Below, piece after piece: positions 1 through 11,219 of a DNA stretch of 64,000 nucleotides; within the stretch, counting starts at the first letter, position 1, and every line of letters starts with the position of its first letter. Under the pieces are notes generated by a model that did not search any database, was not told where the DNA came from, and saw nothing but the letters and a program-made list of their open reading frames with translations. Source of the stretch: Cristatella mucedo (Eukaryota > Bryozoa > Phylactolaemata > Cristatellidae); the NCBI GenBank assembly GCA_009760855.2, contig WPIO01000049.1:372001-436000 (forward strand). The letters are read 5' to 3'. Position numbers and translations under genes: made by a program.

Positions 1-190
1 ACTTGCCTGCTTTTGCACGCAAAGCATGACTTATTTGCTTTTGAATGCTTGTCCAAGCAACGACACCAATGTGTTATTGTTAACCCATTGCTTATTGATT
101 CTCTTGCTGCAGGTAATAAAGCACCTGGATAGAGTTTAAGTCCTCTTCGAGCACCATACAAACAAGCTATTACAATTATGCTCATTATCA
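1..190 (+). repeat. L2-type retrotransposon 3' end
   Basis: The block at 110-190 matches the 3' hairpin seen many times in this window: an 'aagcgcctagaaagagatt' type stem, a short loop, then 'tctctgagggcgct'. Here it is degenerate (aaagcacctggatagag..., cctcttcgagcacc). Only the 3' UTR remains, so it is a dead 5'-truncated copy. Confidence 0.55.
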
Positions 191-299
191 ATGGGATTAA
201 AAGAGGAAGCCTTATGAGACGCCACATCGAGAATACCAAATGACAATATGGCTGAACATCTCTTAGCTTTGAATTATTTTGAGAGGCAGAGGCTGCTTT

Positions 300-720
300 A
301 TAATTGCTAGCTGAACTGCTGCACCAGTTTCAGTCTCCTCGTGCCCTCTGGTCCTCTATGGACAATAAATACGCCGTTTTATTCCTTCGCTTAAAGACGG
401 TGACAAGTTTGGGCTCTGAACGTAATAGACTGTGGAACTCAATTCAATCATTCTTAGAGCAACGTCGTCGACTCTCCTGCTGTCGACTATGGCATATCCT
501 TATTAGCTGTTCTGAGCAGATACTTGGTGTTACTCACTACCTGAACTGCCCTACCGACTCAGCTATGCTTCTCACTATCTCCTTTTTGCATGAGATGAAG
601 TCTCTTTGCTAGTGAATTCGTACCGAAGGCCGCATAGGCTTCGTGCGTGGTATAGAAAGAAAACTCTACCTCATAACACCGGTAGTCTTTGTGAAGTTAC
701 ATCCACGATAAACATGCCCA
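300..720 (+). repeat. Degenerate copy of a second non-LTR/SINE-like family (family 2)
   Basis: The stretch is similar to 2500-2890 and in its 3' part to 35150-35285: '...gaatgcgtaccgaaagccgc', 'ttaggctttgagtgcgctat', 'aacacccacatggtctttat', then a gtggagttac tail. Upstream it carries the decayed end of a reverse-transcriptase-type coding region (an RLWNS-like motif near 430). It has no intact coding sequence. Confidence 0.5.
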
Positions 721-1555
721 CATAACCCATACCTAATCAATAGGTGAGGCATGGCGGTGCTACTTAGTTAACTGACAACAGCCAGTTACCAACAGCACTT
801 TTAGTGCCATGCCGATCTCAGGGTTTCACCACGGTCGACCAACCCCAGTTTAGTGTTTGCCACTGACGAAACCGAGAGAATGCATGCATTTGGGAACCAG
901 ATACTGATGGGCACCGAGAGCATGAGTCCAGGCTTGCTAATGCTTGTTAGTACTGCGCTAACACAATAAAGGCGAAGCACTAAGAGCTTGCCAACCAGCT
1001 GCAGTGCTATGCACCACCACCATCATCACCACCACGGGTCTTCAAACTAGTCAGAGATGACGGCAAGAGCTTTTCGCAGACACGATTAGGCTTTTCATGC
1101 CCATTACACTTAGCAGCATATTCGTGCCATGCAATGTCTCGACGCTTTGCGCTGGTCAAAGCCATACACGATAAACACCCTCACACCCACACGTGTGCAT
1201 GCACGGGTGCACTCGCATATACACACATTCATACAGATACTCGAGCACTAATTATGTCTTAAATCAAACAGCGGCTGCTACGCAGCAGTTAAGAGAAGTC
1301 TCGCAGTGCAGATCAAAACTAGAAGGCACGAGCACACTATTGAGAAAAGTCGGAATAGGTTGTTCTGCATAAGCAAGGCTATCGATTCGGTAAATAGGCA
1401 ATCACGGTCTCTGTTCTCGCTCTGCAATTACACCAGGAACCATTGAACTGCTGCAGGACGGCAGCGGTAGCGCTCACTGGTGGCAAACATCCGCTGGGGC
1501 AACTGGACGCTGGGGCGAGTGTCAGCTTCCCCGCCGAGGTTTGTGCTGAAAGTCC
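721..1555. other. No gene seen
   Basis: No conserved coding signal or clear repeat was found. A CAC/CAT-rich run lies at about 1010-1035 and a CA/CG-rich stretch at about 1170-1240. Confidence 0.4.
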
Positions 1556-1602
1556 TTATCCTACAAACGAAGCGCTGCGACGCACATGCGCGCAGACTTT
1601 AC

Positions 1603-2041
1603 CTTCTCTCCCTTTCTTTTTCGGGAAAAGCCACTCTTTGTTCTCATCGTGATATGCACCGCCGGTGGTTCCCTCGTCTTGCTCGTCAAAAGCCTCCCGA
1701 TGTCCGCGTTTCCTCGAGAGGTTCTTGGTTTTCTCGGTCTGGCTCCTGCCATCTGCTCGGCGAGATGCGGCTCGATCGCTGCCTGAGTCCTTCAAGCGAG
1801 CACCCTTACTCTGCACTGGTAGTTGGGCTCTTCTCTGACCGGTATCACCATTGCTTTTGGCCTTGGGAGACTTGAAACCTTTACTCGAAGGCTTCTTGCT
1901 GATAGGGCTACGCCCGTCCTTAGTTGTTTTGCTACCGTCCGCCAAGCTCTTCGGCAGCTGCGGAGGCTTTTGCTTTCTTGCCTTCGGACCAGGCCCTCTT
2001 TTTGGTCTATCCCCATCTGGTCCAGAATGTTTTCGGCCCAT
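1603..2041 (-). CDS. Candidate exon coding a very basic, Lys/Arg/Ser-rich protein
   Basis: I do not recognise the family. Reading right to left there is an ATG at 2041 and an open frame of 146 codons to a splice-donor-like GTAAAG whose first base is 1602. The product starts MGRKHSGPDG and is rich in Lys, Arg, Gly, Ser and Pro, with clusters such as PKRGPGPKARKQK, KKPSSKGFKSPKAK and FPKKKGREGK. These would act as nuclear or nucleolar localisation signals, and the protein is predicted to be disordered. The frame also continues a little upstream of the ATG, through a possible 'tgtcccag' splice acceptor, so this may be an internal exon. GC-box and CCAAT-type elements lie upstream at 2240-2360. 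Downstream exons (below 1603) were not found. The alternative is a chance open frame in GC-rich DNA; the biased composition and the donor placed at the end argue mildly against that. Confidence 0.4.
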
Positions 2042-2239
2042 TGCACGGTTCGGCTGGGACACGTGCAAGAACGGAAGTGGCCTGACGTGACTGGTCGATG
2101 ATGTCGTAAGTGGCTCGCATTATATCAATATCATAATTTATATTGAAATCATAAATTAAATATATAATATTTAAATAGCGTGTTCATTAATTTATTTCTT
2201 CAGGAAATACAAGAGCACCGAGTAAAAAGGAAGTTCAGC

Positions 2240-2360
2240 CGGCATGCGGTCTAATGCCCCGCCCACAACTTAACCTTTAATGGCTGGCCGCGGCGGTCGC
2301 GAATATTCCTTTTGCAAAATTTTTGGGCGCGCGGCTATGCTTCGATTGGTCAATGTATTG
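2240..2360 (-). promoter_or_regulatory. Possible promoter: GC box and CCAAT-type element
   Basis: A GC-richer island in AT-rich surroundings holds 'ccccgccc' near 2253 and 'gattggtcaat' near 2344 (ATTGG, an inverted CCAAT). It lies 200-300 bp upstream of the candidate - strand ATG at 2041. The link to that exon is inferred only from position. Confidence 0.3.
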
Positions 2361-2479
2361 CTTGGCTGTGAAAACCGTTTGTCTCTTTAGATGTTTTCAG
2401 CCGCGGGTTCCCTTATGCCTATGCCATTCTACTAAGAAACGATACCTTATGTTGGTAAAGATGCAGTATGCGCCAAGGT

Positions 2480-2890
2480 AGTTGAGTGGACTTAAAGCCC
2501 TTAACCTTAATATCGTAGAGAGCTTCCGGTGGCCGTGGCTGGAGGACCGTGCTATTCTGAACTCTTCAAGAAACTGCAGCTTCCCTTTGTTTCTGCATAC
2601 TACGGAACTCACTTCCACAATTTCAAGACACCTACTCTCCTGTTGCCTACTATGGTATATCCTTTCCAGCCGTCCTGAGCTGATACTTCCATGCTACTCA
2701 CTACCTCAACCGCCCTGCTGACTCAGCTATGTTTCTGACTTTCTCTTTGTTGCGTGAGATGAAGTTTGTTGGCTACCAAATGCGCATAGAAAACCCACTT
2801 AGGCTTTGAGTTCGCTATACAAAATTCTCCTGCGTAACACCCACATGGTCTTTACGGAGTTGCAGACGTAGATATGTTACACTAGTTTGC
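2480..2890 (+). repeat. Family 2 retroelement copy
   Basis: It parallels 300-720 closely: '...ttgcgtgagatgaag' then 'ggctaccaaatgcgcata', 'ttaggctttgagttcgctat', 'aacacccacatggtctttac' and a pyrimidine-poor tail. The stem 'aagccgcttaggctt' is the 3' hairpin of this family. No intact coding frame. Confidence 0.55.
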
Positions 2891-3329
2891 TGCATTTCGT
2901 GTTCATCTTCTTCATTCCTTGACCTTGCATTGCAGCTAACATAACAGCTAACTTTTGCTGCTTAGACATCAGCATCGACCAAGAAGAATTAGTAGCAGAA
3001 TTTAGGAATGAACGAGCTTGCATTTGCACCGACTTGACATGCAGAGCATTGAAGCTTTTACTTAAATGCCTCACTAGGTAAGTCAATCTTCGCTATGTAA
3101 TCGTGCTGATGAAGCGTACAGTCTATGGAAACTTGTCACGCCCCGAGCGGCACCGAAACTTCCTGTGGCTGTGGTCTTTTAAACTTGTTGACCTCACAAA
3201 AACGATCCTCCAGCCACGGCTCTCAATGTGTCACTAGGAGTTAGTGTTTAATTGCAGAACGCGAGGTTTTTTGAAGAAAGGCGTGTGCCGAGAAGATAAG
3301 TAGAGAAGTCATGACTTCGATAGTCTTGT

Positions 3330-3605
3330 CTTGTCTTGTATCTCCGTCTGTAACTCCACAAAGTCATAAAGACCATGTGGGTGTTATGCAGGAGAGTTTT
3401 GTATAGCGCACTCAAAGCCTAAACGGCTTTCGGTGCGCATTCGGTAGCCAACAGACTTCGTCTCACGCAACAAAGAGAAAGTGGGAAGCATAGCAGTCAG
3501 GAGAGCAGTTGAGGTAGTGAATAGCATGGAAGTAGCATACAACAAGATAGTAAGCAAAGCGTACGTTCGAAATGTCCTAAGATGTTGGTTCATTTTTGCT
3601 TTGCA
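3330..3605 (-). repeat. Family 2 retroelement copy, antisense
   Basis: Read on the - strand it matches 2480-2890. It carries the 'tagcgcactcaaagcctaaa' and 'cggctttcggtgcgcattcg' hairpin and the 'aagaccatgtgggtgttat' block. It directly abuts the SINE at 3606-3750. Confidence 0.6.
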
Positions 3606-3750
3606 GTTAAATAAATATAATTTTTTGTATAGCGCCATAAACAGAACTTAGTTTCTATTCAGGCGCTTCTCGTATGCCAAGGGGCTCGAGCTTAAGACCT
3701 CAGCCAGACCTTGGTCGGACTGAGCGCCTTAGTTACTGGGCCAAACCAGC
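3606..3750 (-). repeat. tRNA-derived SINE with an L2-type tail
   Basis: On the - strand the order is a tRNA-like head (box A region 'ggcccagtaactaag', a 'ggtctggctgaggtct' stretch, box B-like 'taagctcgagccc') and then the 'gaatagaaactaagttctg' hairpin shared with the L2 copies. Sister copies lie at 6196-6345, 38297-38420, 47050-47198 and 57722-57867. Confidence 0.65.
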
Positions 3751-4227
3751 AGTTGAAACATTGTCAGCCCTTCAATGCTCTCTTCGCAGACTTATACAAA
3801 GGTAGACCCAAGAGCAGCAACTATAGATTGACCCCTGTGACTTACTGAAAACGATATTGTGTTTCAGCCATCTCGGGTGATAACACGCTAGCTCTTTGAT
3901 AACACTAAGAAACACAATTTTTGTCCTTGTAGTAAGCTAAATTTTCTAATTGGTGTATGCCTCAGCAGTAGACAAAATTACCATTATTCCCTGCAAACGT
4001 TGCTCTGGTGACCAGGACAGTGATCCGATGAGAAAACTGACAAATTCGCTTCTTTGCGTTCACATTTAGTCAGAAAGAACAGCGAATGAAGCTAAATTAG
4101 CATTATTTTGAAGTCTCAGCTAAAGACGTATCAGTTCTGGTCAGTTTTCCTATCGCCTCGGTGAACTTATCTGCTTTTTTCCGATGTATTCCAATGTACC
4201 TATGCATGATTAGGTGCACGGTATTAC

Positions 4228-6190
4228 TAATAGTATTAATATTAATACCTTTGATATAGCACCCTCATCTCTTTCTAGGTACTCTACATTACCTACAATG
4301 GAAGCCCGATCGAGTGGTTAGTGGTAGCATGCTCAGTAACAGCAAGAATGACGTGGTTGGGGTGACATGCACAGGGTCAGCACGCACGAGCACATAAAGG
4401 ATGAATCACAGGGACCCACTAAACGCTGTCCTAAATAGACCTGTTTTTAGTTTCTTTTTAAATGTGGTCAAGTCGGGAGATGTCACGACGGAAGTCGGGA
4501 GTGAGTTCCAGGTTTTGGGAGCATATTAACTAAATGCACGGTCTCCACAGGTTTTGAGGTTTGTAAGAGGTATAGGTAAACAGTTTGATTCTGAAAAGTG
4601 GGTGATACGATGCTTAGCCTGTTAGCGGAGTAGATCTTATAGGTAGGCTGGAGCCAAAGAATGAGGGGACCAGAAGTGAGTGATAAAACCTTGAAGTCGA
4701 TGCATTGGTTGTCTGGGAGCCAGCGAAGGTCGGCAAGAAGAGTTGGCAACTGTTGGCTCATGACAGACAAGCCCAGCTGCAGAGTTTTGCACCTGCAGTA
4801 CGTGCCTTGGTGCACAGGCCGGTAGGCCAGCAAACAGTGAGTTACAAAAGTCAAGACGGGATGTCAGAAAAGGATTGACCATTTTAGATGTGGTATCCCT
4901 GTCTAAACAAGCCCGAATTTTAGAAACGTTTTATAGCTGCAAGTAGGCAGACTTTATTGTGGAGCTGATGAGATCGTCTTATGTAAGGTCACTTAACAAC
5001 ATGACAGCTAGATTTTGTGAAGATTCAAAAGGAGATATGCTGGCAGAGCCGATTTGGAGCATGACCTTTTCAATTTCTGAATCACACTTGGTTTGCTCAT
5101 AAGTAGTAAGCTAGTTTTAACATCATTCAATTTAAGAAGATTTGCTGCCATCCAAGTGCACATGGCATTAATACATGCAGCAAGGGAGCTGGGAGAATTC
5201 GATGTGCTGGAGGGCTAGGAGGGTTTAAAGCAAAGGTACAACAGAGTGTCATCTGCATAGAAGTGGAAGCCTAGATTGTGCCTGGCGATCACATTGACTA
5301 GAGGCATAGTATACACCGTAAAAAGAAGATGACCAAGCATAGAGCCCCGAGGTATTCCATATTTCAGAGGTTCCTCGGATGATGTTTGTCCATTCACATC
5401 AATACTACGAAGTCTCCCACTAAAATAGGAGCTGGACCACTGCAGTGTATTGCCAGTGATGCTCAGGCGAGATGAGAGGCGTTCAATGAGGACTTGATGA
5501 TCGATAGTATCAAAAGCTGCCCAAAGATCGAGAAAAACAAGCAGATAGACTCTACCTGAATCTGCCTTTGTAAGTAGGTCGTTATCCACCCTAAGCAATG
5601 TTGACTCTGTAGAGTGATTAGCTCTAAAACTAGTTAGGAACTTAGTAGTAAGGTTTGAAGTTTCAATATTTGAGTGTAGCTGGTCTTCCACGACTCATTC
5701 CAGTGGGCAGAAGTTGCTTAAATTCTCTTGTTTGTGTTGCTTTCTTGGATAATGGCCTGACTACAGCCTTTTGAAAGGTGCTGGGACGTGACCTGAGGCT
5801 AATGAGATATTAATTATGTTAGTTCTGCTTGGCAGAAGCAGATCTATTCATCGTAGAAGCAGGCCAGTGGGCATATGGCCTAAAGAACTAGCTGTCTTCT
5901 TTGATTAGTTGGGATATAAACTTAAGGATGAGGTCACTAGTGGCCTCCTTGAATGTAAACATTGAGGGGCTGCATGAAATTGAGTGACATGATTCAATGG
6001 ATGAAGCTGCTATCCTAGGGATGCACTCCCTTATCTTGTCTATCTTTTTGACAAAGAATCTAGAGAAGCGATCAGCTAGATCATCGCAAGGATCACTAGG
6101 TAAGGAACTAAGCTGGGAGCGGTTAAGGAGACAGTTGATCGTCGACATCAGCATTTTTTTATTGTGCATCTGTGATTCAACTATGTTTTT
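4228..6190 (-). mobile_element. L2/CR1-type non-LTR retrotransposon, 5'-truncated
   Basis: This is the longest LINE copy here. Its 3' end (4228-4300) has an ATT/ATA-rich tail and the L2 hairpin. On the - strand the coding part runs from a linker with LADRFSRFFVKKIDKIR (about 6085) through the reverse transcriptase (5215-5691) to the C-terminal end at about 4500. The endonuclease domain is missing, as expected from incomplete target-primed reverse transcription. Frameshifts separate the coding blocks, so the copy is dead. A SINE in + orientation starts just past its 5' truncation point. Confidence 0.85.
5215..5691 (-). pseudogene. Reverse transcriptase fragment of the L2-type element
   Basis: This 158-codon segment has the reverse transcriptase hallmarks. 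'FRANHSTESTLLRV' opens the fingers region. 'FLDLWAAFDTIDH' is the A motif with its catalytic Asp. 'GIPRGSMLGHLLF' corresponds to the usual G-[VI]-P-Q-G-S motif with Gln replaced by Arg. 'FYADDTLLYL' is the catalytic YADD box. The endonuclease and the C-terminal region are not in this frame. The Q-to-R change and the flanking frameshifts point to an inactive relic. Confidence 0.85.
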
Positions 6191-6195
6191 ATAGT

Positions 6196-6345
6196 TGGTT
6201 TGGCCGGGGGTTAAGGTGCTCGTTTTTCCGAGGTCGTGGGTTCAAGCCCCGTCGCATGCGTTAAGCGCCGGAATAGAAATTAAGTTCTCTGATGGCGCTA
6301 TACAAATGAATTGTATTTATATTTATACAATTTTTTTAGAATCTA
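6196..6345 (+). repeat. tRNA-derived SINE with an L2-type tail
   Basis: A tRNA-like head ('ggtttggccgggggttaagg') is followed by box B ('gggttcaagcccc') and then by the L2 hairpin ('ggaatagaaattaagttctc', 'tgatggcgctatacaaat') and an AT-rich tail. The spacer between the boxes is shorter than in the sister copies. It begins where the antisense L2 copy ends. Confidence 0.65.
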
Positions 6346-6559
6346 GACTTATCCTTTTCTAGGATCGGTTGGTACGATCCACAGTAGTCTTCGCATGCCT
6401 CTTGATGGACAGTCAGCCCTGATCTTGTGAATGCTTTTTTCAAGCATACGTTTCGAGACCTAGCTAGTTTAATGTGTGCGGTGAATCATAGGCCGTCCGG
6501 GCGACGGCATACAGTTCGCTTAGTCAGAGATGCAAAATCGTCGAGCAAGTCAGTTAGGA

Positions 6560-6737
6560 TCTTTGCATGCTGACACTTTGCGTATCATCTCTAACCATGT
6601 TATCATTGTTGACATTGTGCTTGCTATTATTAGCCATATGATCATGATTCCTTTACAGCATATGTAAAGTGCCTTGAAAAAGATTAAGTTTTCTGGGGCG
6701 CTATACACGTGTATTATTATTATTATTATTCCTGCCT
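6560..6737 (+). repeat. L2-type retrotransposon 3' end with an ATT tail
   Basis: The 3' UTR blocks are typical of the family: 'tgcatgctgacac...', 'taaccatgttatc', the 'gtaaagtgccttgaaaaag' hairpin, then (ATT)n at 6714-6730. Only the last ~180 bp is retained. Confidence 0.65.
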
Positions 6738-6744
6738 CTTCCAT

Positions 6745-7990
6745 TATACCATTGCACGCAAGTTATCCGCGAAACCTCAAGAAGCATCTTCGAGCGGGCC
6801 TTTTTCTATTCAAACATAAAACAAACCTATAAAAAATAGTCCACTAGGTTTGTATTCCGCTTGGCGTTGGCGCAGGGAACTCTAGAGACAACTGCCGCTG
6901 TACACCACGGTCAGCTGGCAGGAAGATTAGCCTTATTTCTTCACATTGTCGTTCTTGCTGGCACCCGTGTAACGCTTGAACGCACAAACGAACTTAATTG
7001 CAGACATTACTGGGCGTTAAAAATTCCAGCTAATTTATTCGTTGATCCCTAGAGACCTCTAGGAGTGCCGCAATAGATCCAGAAGCGTCAAGGAATTCCT
7101 AAGCTGGTCAGCAAATATGGCAGTCCATTGGTGCTTTTACTGTGACGTTAAAGGACAGTGTACCACGAAACTCAACAACCGTCAATTAGGCTTAAGCTTT
7201 ACAGATCACGATGATTTACAGAAAGCAGAGGCACCATCCTAGCGGTTTTAAGGCATTAATAAGTCACTATGCCCCAGCCAAGTGGACTGCTGCGTTGTTG
7301 CGACCAATAGAAGTAGATTCTTATCCAAATCGTTAGCCGCGTCGACATATTTTGCGACTGCACGTTACAATGACCCGATTCGTTCTTCCGCACGGGTTAG
7401 ACGCTGCGAAAACTAGATTGCTGGGAGCTGGAGTTCGGCTGCATAATTAGAGAGCTGCGTAATAAGAAAGCAATTTGTGTCATTTTTGCACCCTGCAGGT
7501 CGGCTTTCTTTGCGTATTTCGATAGCCAGAATACGCATGAGAGCACAAGTTGCAGCAATTGTGAACCGTATTCTGCTAGCCCTCGTGAAGACAGCAGGTC
7601 AAGTACAGCTCGATATTCGTACGGCGAGCTCCAGACCTGAAGCAGAAGTCTGTCGACGCATTACCGTAGCTTTAAATTTGCCTACCCGGCTGCTCTAAAT
7701 TGTGAGGACCGGACGCTTGCAGTGCTCGAGCTGTTACCGTACCCGCGAAAAGTCTAACCTGCTCTCGCTGCGAAACCAGTGGTCAACAAATGAACGCTTG
7801 ATTCAATGAAAAAATAAAAGAAAACTTGGCTTCAGTTGATATCTTTTTGTTTCACGATTTCTGCCTTGCGCCATCGGCACTCAACTTCAGAAACTAGAAA
7901 ACAAGAGCTCAACTCAATAAAATTGAAACAAGTACGAATGCCGAAGGACAGCTTGGCGAAAGTCAGCGATCGCTTTTCGCGTTATACTTG
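6745..7990. other. No gene recognised
   Basis: I see only short unlinked open frames and no motif or convincing splice-bounded exon. No clear repeat was found. Confidence 0.4.
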
Positions 7991-7994
7991 TCCG

Positions 7995-9290
7995 GCTGTT
8001 GATTCGATCTTATGCATTCATCTTGCCTGGGCATCGCTAGCACTGCATTGCAATGGTTCAGGTCGTTTTTCAGTGGGAGGCTCCGGAGTATTGATGTGAA
8101 TAGACAAAGATCATCCGAGGAACCTGTGGAGTATGGGGCACCTCAGGGATCTGTGCTTGGTCCTCTTCTTTTTTACGGTGTATACTCTCCCTCTTGCCGA
8201 TGTGATCGCCAGGCCCAACCTAGGCTTCCACTTCTATGCGAAAGACACTCGGTTGTACCTTTGCTTTAAACCCTCCTAGCCCTCCAGCACATCAAACTCT
8301 CTCAGCTGCCTTGCTGCATGTATTTTTTATGACATCCGAACGTGGATTGCAGCAAATCTTCTCAAATTGAATGATGATAAAATTAACTTGCTAGTTACGG
8401 GCAAACCAAATATGATTCAGAACTTTAAAAGATTAACGCTCAAAATCGGCTCTGCCAGCATATCTCCTGTTGAATTTTCACGAAATCTAGGTGTCGTGTT
8501 CCTAAGTGACCTTTTATTAAACAACCACATCAGCTCCACAGTCAAGTCTGCGGACTTTCAGCTGCATAACATTGCTAAAATTTGGGCTTGTTTAGAGAGG
8601 GATATCGCATATAAATTGGTACATGCATTTGTGACATCCCGTCTTGACTTTTGTAGCTCACTGCTTGCTGGCCTACCTACCGGCCTGTGCGCTCAAGGCG
8701 CTTGCTTACAGCTGGTGCAAAACTCTGCGGCTAGGCCTGCCTTTCATGAACGTTGCAGTTGCCACACCAAATCACTTCTCGCCGACCCGCACTGGTTCCG
8801 TCTAGCCTACCTATACGATTTACACTTCGCCACCAGGCTAAGCACCGTACCACCCGTTTTTTTTCAGAATCTAACTGTTTACCTATACTTTGTACAAACC
8901 TCAAATCCTGTGGAGACCGTGCCTTAGTTCATATCCTCCTTAAGCGTGGAACTCACTCCCGACTTCCGTCACGACATCTTCTGACTTGATCACATATAAA
9001 AAGAAACTAAAAACGCACCTATTTATGGCAGCATTTAGTGGGTCCCTGCGATTCGTCTTGTATGTGCTTATGCTTGTTGACACTGTGCATGCTGCCACTA
9101 ATCATCCTTGAATGCTGATCCTGTGCATGTAGCCGCTAAACATGTTATTCTTATTGTTTATTGAGCGTCCTACCACTAGCCATTCGATTGTGCTTCCTTT
9201 GCAGGTAATGCAAAGTGCCTAGAAATAGATTGAGTTCTCGGAGGGAGCTATATCACATGTATTATTTTTATTATTACCATTATTATTATG
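7995..9290 (+). mobile_element. L2/CR1-type retrotransposon, 5'-truncated inside the reverse transcriptase
   Basis: The copy starts in the mid reverse transcriptase ('LGIASTALQWFRSFFSGRLRS', then 'GAPQGSVLGPLLF' near 8140). The YADD region near 8230 is frameshifted and mutated. A second frame at 8367-8927 carries the region after the catalytic domain, including 'LNDDKINLLVTGK' and 'VTSRLDFCSSLLAGLP'. The 3' UTR and an ATT-rich tail close it at about 9290. Several frameshifts make it non-functional. Confidence 0.85.
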
Positions 9291-9755
9291 TACAGCATAC
9301 CCTGACTGGTTGAGAGCGATAGCGTTTATAAGTAGCCAATGCTCAGCGGACTGGGAGCAGTTAAATCAAACACTGCAGTCGGCGATACGAGAGCAGATCG
9401 CATTGATGAAAGGGAATCGTGGAAGTGCAGCACCGCGTACCCCCCACCCTGCTCCCCACCAAAATCCTGTGGACCTGCAGGGCAAAGCGTCAGCAACCAA
9501 AACCTTTTAATGAAGAAAGGGCACGCTAGATAATTCTTCTCCGAAGACGATGCCCAGTAGAGGCGACACTCCCTTCAGCCTACTCCGGAGTTCTGCTGGA
9601 GCACCTTGACCTCGGCTGGCCCATCGGGCTCTAAAGGGCACTCAGGCTGCTACGGAGGGGGAGGGTTACAGCCGCGAGCGAACAGATGGCTGTCGCTGAG
9701 GCTGCTTGGCTAGTTTGGGACGTGCGAAGCCATGATGGAATGCGGAGGTCCAAGT

Positions 9756-9808
9756 GAAAGTTAATAATACTAATACTAATATTAATATCAATATCAATAT
9801 TAACTTTC
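9756..9808. repeat. Short AT-rich palindrome
   Basis: The arms 'gaaagttaataa' and 'ttaactttc' flank alternating (taatac)n and (aatatc)n. The two halves form an imperfect hairpin of about 25 bp per arm. Confidence 0.6.
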
Positions 9809-9809
9809 T

Positions 9810-10594
9810 AGGTACGTTACATCTGTCACCCTATCTGCAATTCCGCTGGGAGCGTGGCAGTTACCGCTAACTACAACGCTAAATAATACCGCGAGAAGTT
9901 GAGCGAGCGGCCTTAACATTTCTTGAAAATCGTAATCTCCTAGCAAAAATACCTGCTTACTTAAGCCCTAAAGTTACGCCCTAAGAGTCAGCTTGCTGCA
10001 CCTATCGCCGGCGATTGTGCCGCAGCCAGGAAATCTGTACGCGTAGTTGAAATTGTTAACGAGCTGACCTTGCTGCCCGAGTCAGCAGCGCAGAAGGTGA
10101 CACTTGCCCTTCTCCCCTCACCGCGCTCGCGCCACACGGCGCCGCCACTTCTGCACGCACGGCCGCTGCTACCCGTTCGGTAGGCTGGCCGCTGCTCATA
10201 GCCACGCGGCGTTATTTTACGAGCTGCCGCGAGAGTCTACTCGCGCTTCCTAGATTATTATTTGAATCAATCTGCGTGCCACGATTAGGTCTCGCTTACC
10301 TGGCTGGTGGGCAGGCCCGCGCGTCTGACAGGCAATCTTACAACTTTTTTTCTAATGTCGCCGAATCTTTATTGTGGGAAAAATTAAAGATATATTTCAA
10401 AATACCTTATCATTATATTATCAAAAGAAATTTCACCTAGTTTTGTAATTAGAGTAGGTTACAGTGGGTTCTCTTCCGACTGGTCAGTGCCATCTAGCTA
10501 AGCAGAGGTGACTTTCGCTTAAGCGTCTTACGTGCATTTAAAGTTGTCCAGGGAGATGAGATTGTTTTTGCGAATCCCCATCTTTCCAGGAAGT
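9810..10594. other. No gene seen
   Basis: A GC-rich patch at about 10080-10220 ('cgcgctcgcgccacacggcg') has no open frame that I can support. The rest is AT-rich without motifs. Confidence 0.4.
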
Positions 10595-10765
10595 GCTTGC
10601 CCTGCGCTTTGGAATATTTTATCATCTTTTCAAAAATGCGTGAGCTTAGTCTTAGTTATGGGCAATATTGGTTGCTGCTTTTTTATGTAAAGCGCCTCTA
10701 GAGAGATTTAATTCCCTCGGAGCACCAATACAAATTTCTAATAATAATAAAAACTATTATTATTT
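10595..10765 (+). repeat. L2-type retrotransposon 3' end
   Basis: The hairpin 'aaagcgcctctagagagatt' / 'ccctcggagcaccaat' is followed by an AATAATAAT tail. Only the 3' terminus is present. Confidence 0.6.
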
Positions 10766-11219
10766 TCTGCATACAGATGTTTGTGGAGTCTCTTGCACGA
10801 CTTCAGCCAAGCCGTGCTTCATGGTGCTACTTCCACCAGTATAGAACGCGTGGTTGTCAGGTCTGGCGTTCGTGACTTGTGTCGCCATTTCCGTGAAAAT
10901 CAAGGGTTTCAAGCCGCTATATCCGTACGTAAACTGCCCGAGAAAATTCGTTCAAAGCAGCAGCAGTATTCGATAGCTTATATTTCGGAGCCACTTCTGC
11001 TTCGAACGCCAATTCAACCGATTTCGACTTGAAGAAGGATCACGTTGCTAATTGACCGACTCGCTGCTAGTGCGGTGTCTGTAGTCGGAACGAGTGATCG
11101 CAGACCAGCATAACTCTTATATCACAACTTCAAAATTAGCAAGTAATTCCGGTTCAGATCTTAAAGCTATCGCTCCACATAGTCAGCACTGCTGCAACTG
11201 TATAATGAATGACCGTCAC

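Noticed and set aside
1012-1034. Histidine-codon run (CAC/CAT) that could suggest a His tag or vector
   Set aside because: It is a short trinucleotide repeat in non-coding DNA with no vector sequence around it.
5215-5691. A working reverse transcriptase gene
   Set aside because: No complete element; the endonuclease is missing, frameshifts lie on both sides, and the conserved Gln of the P-Q-G motif is changed.
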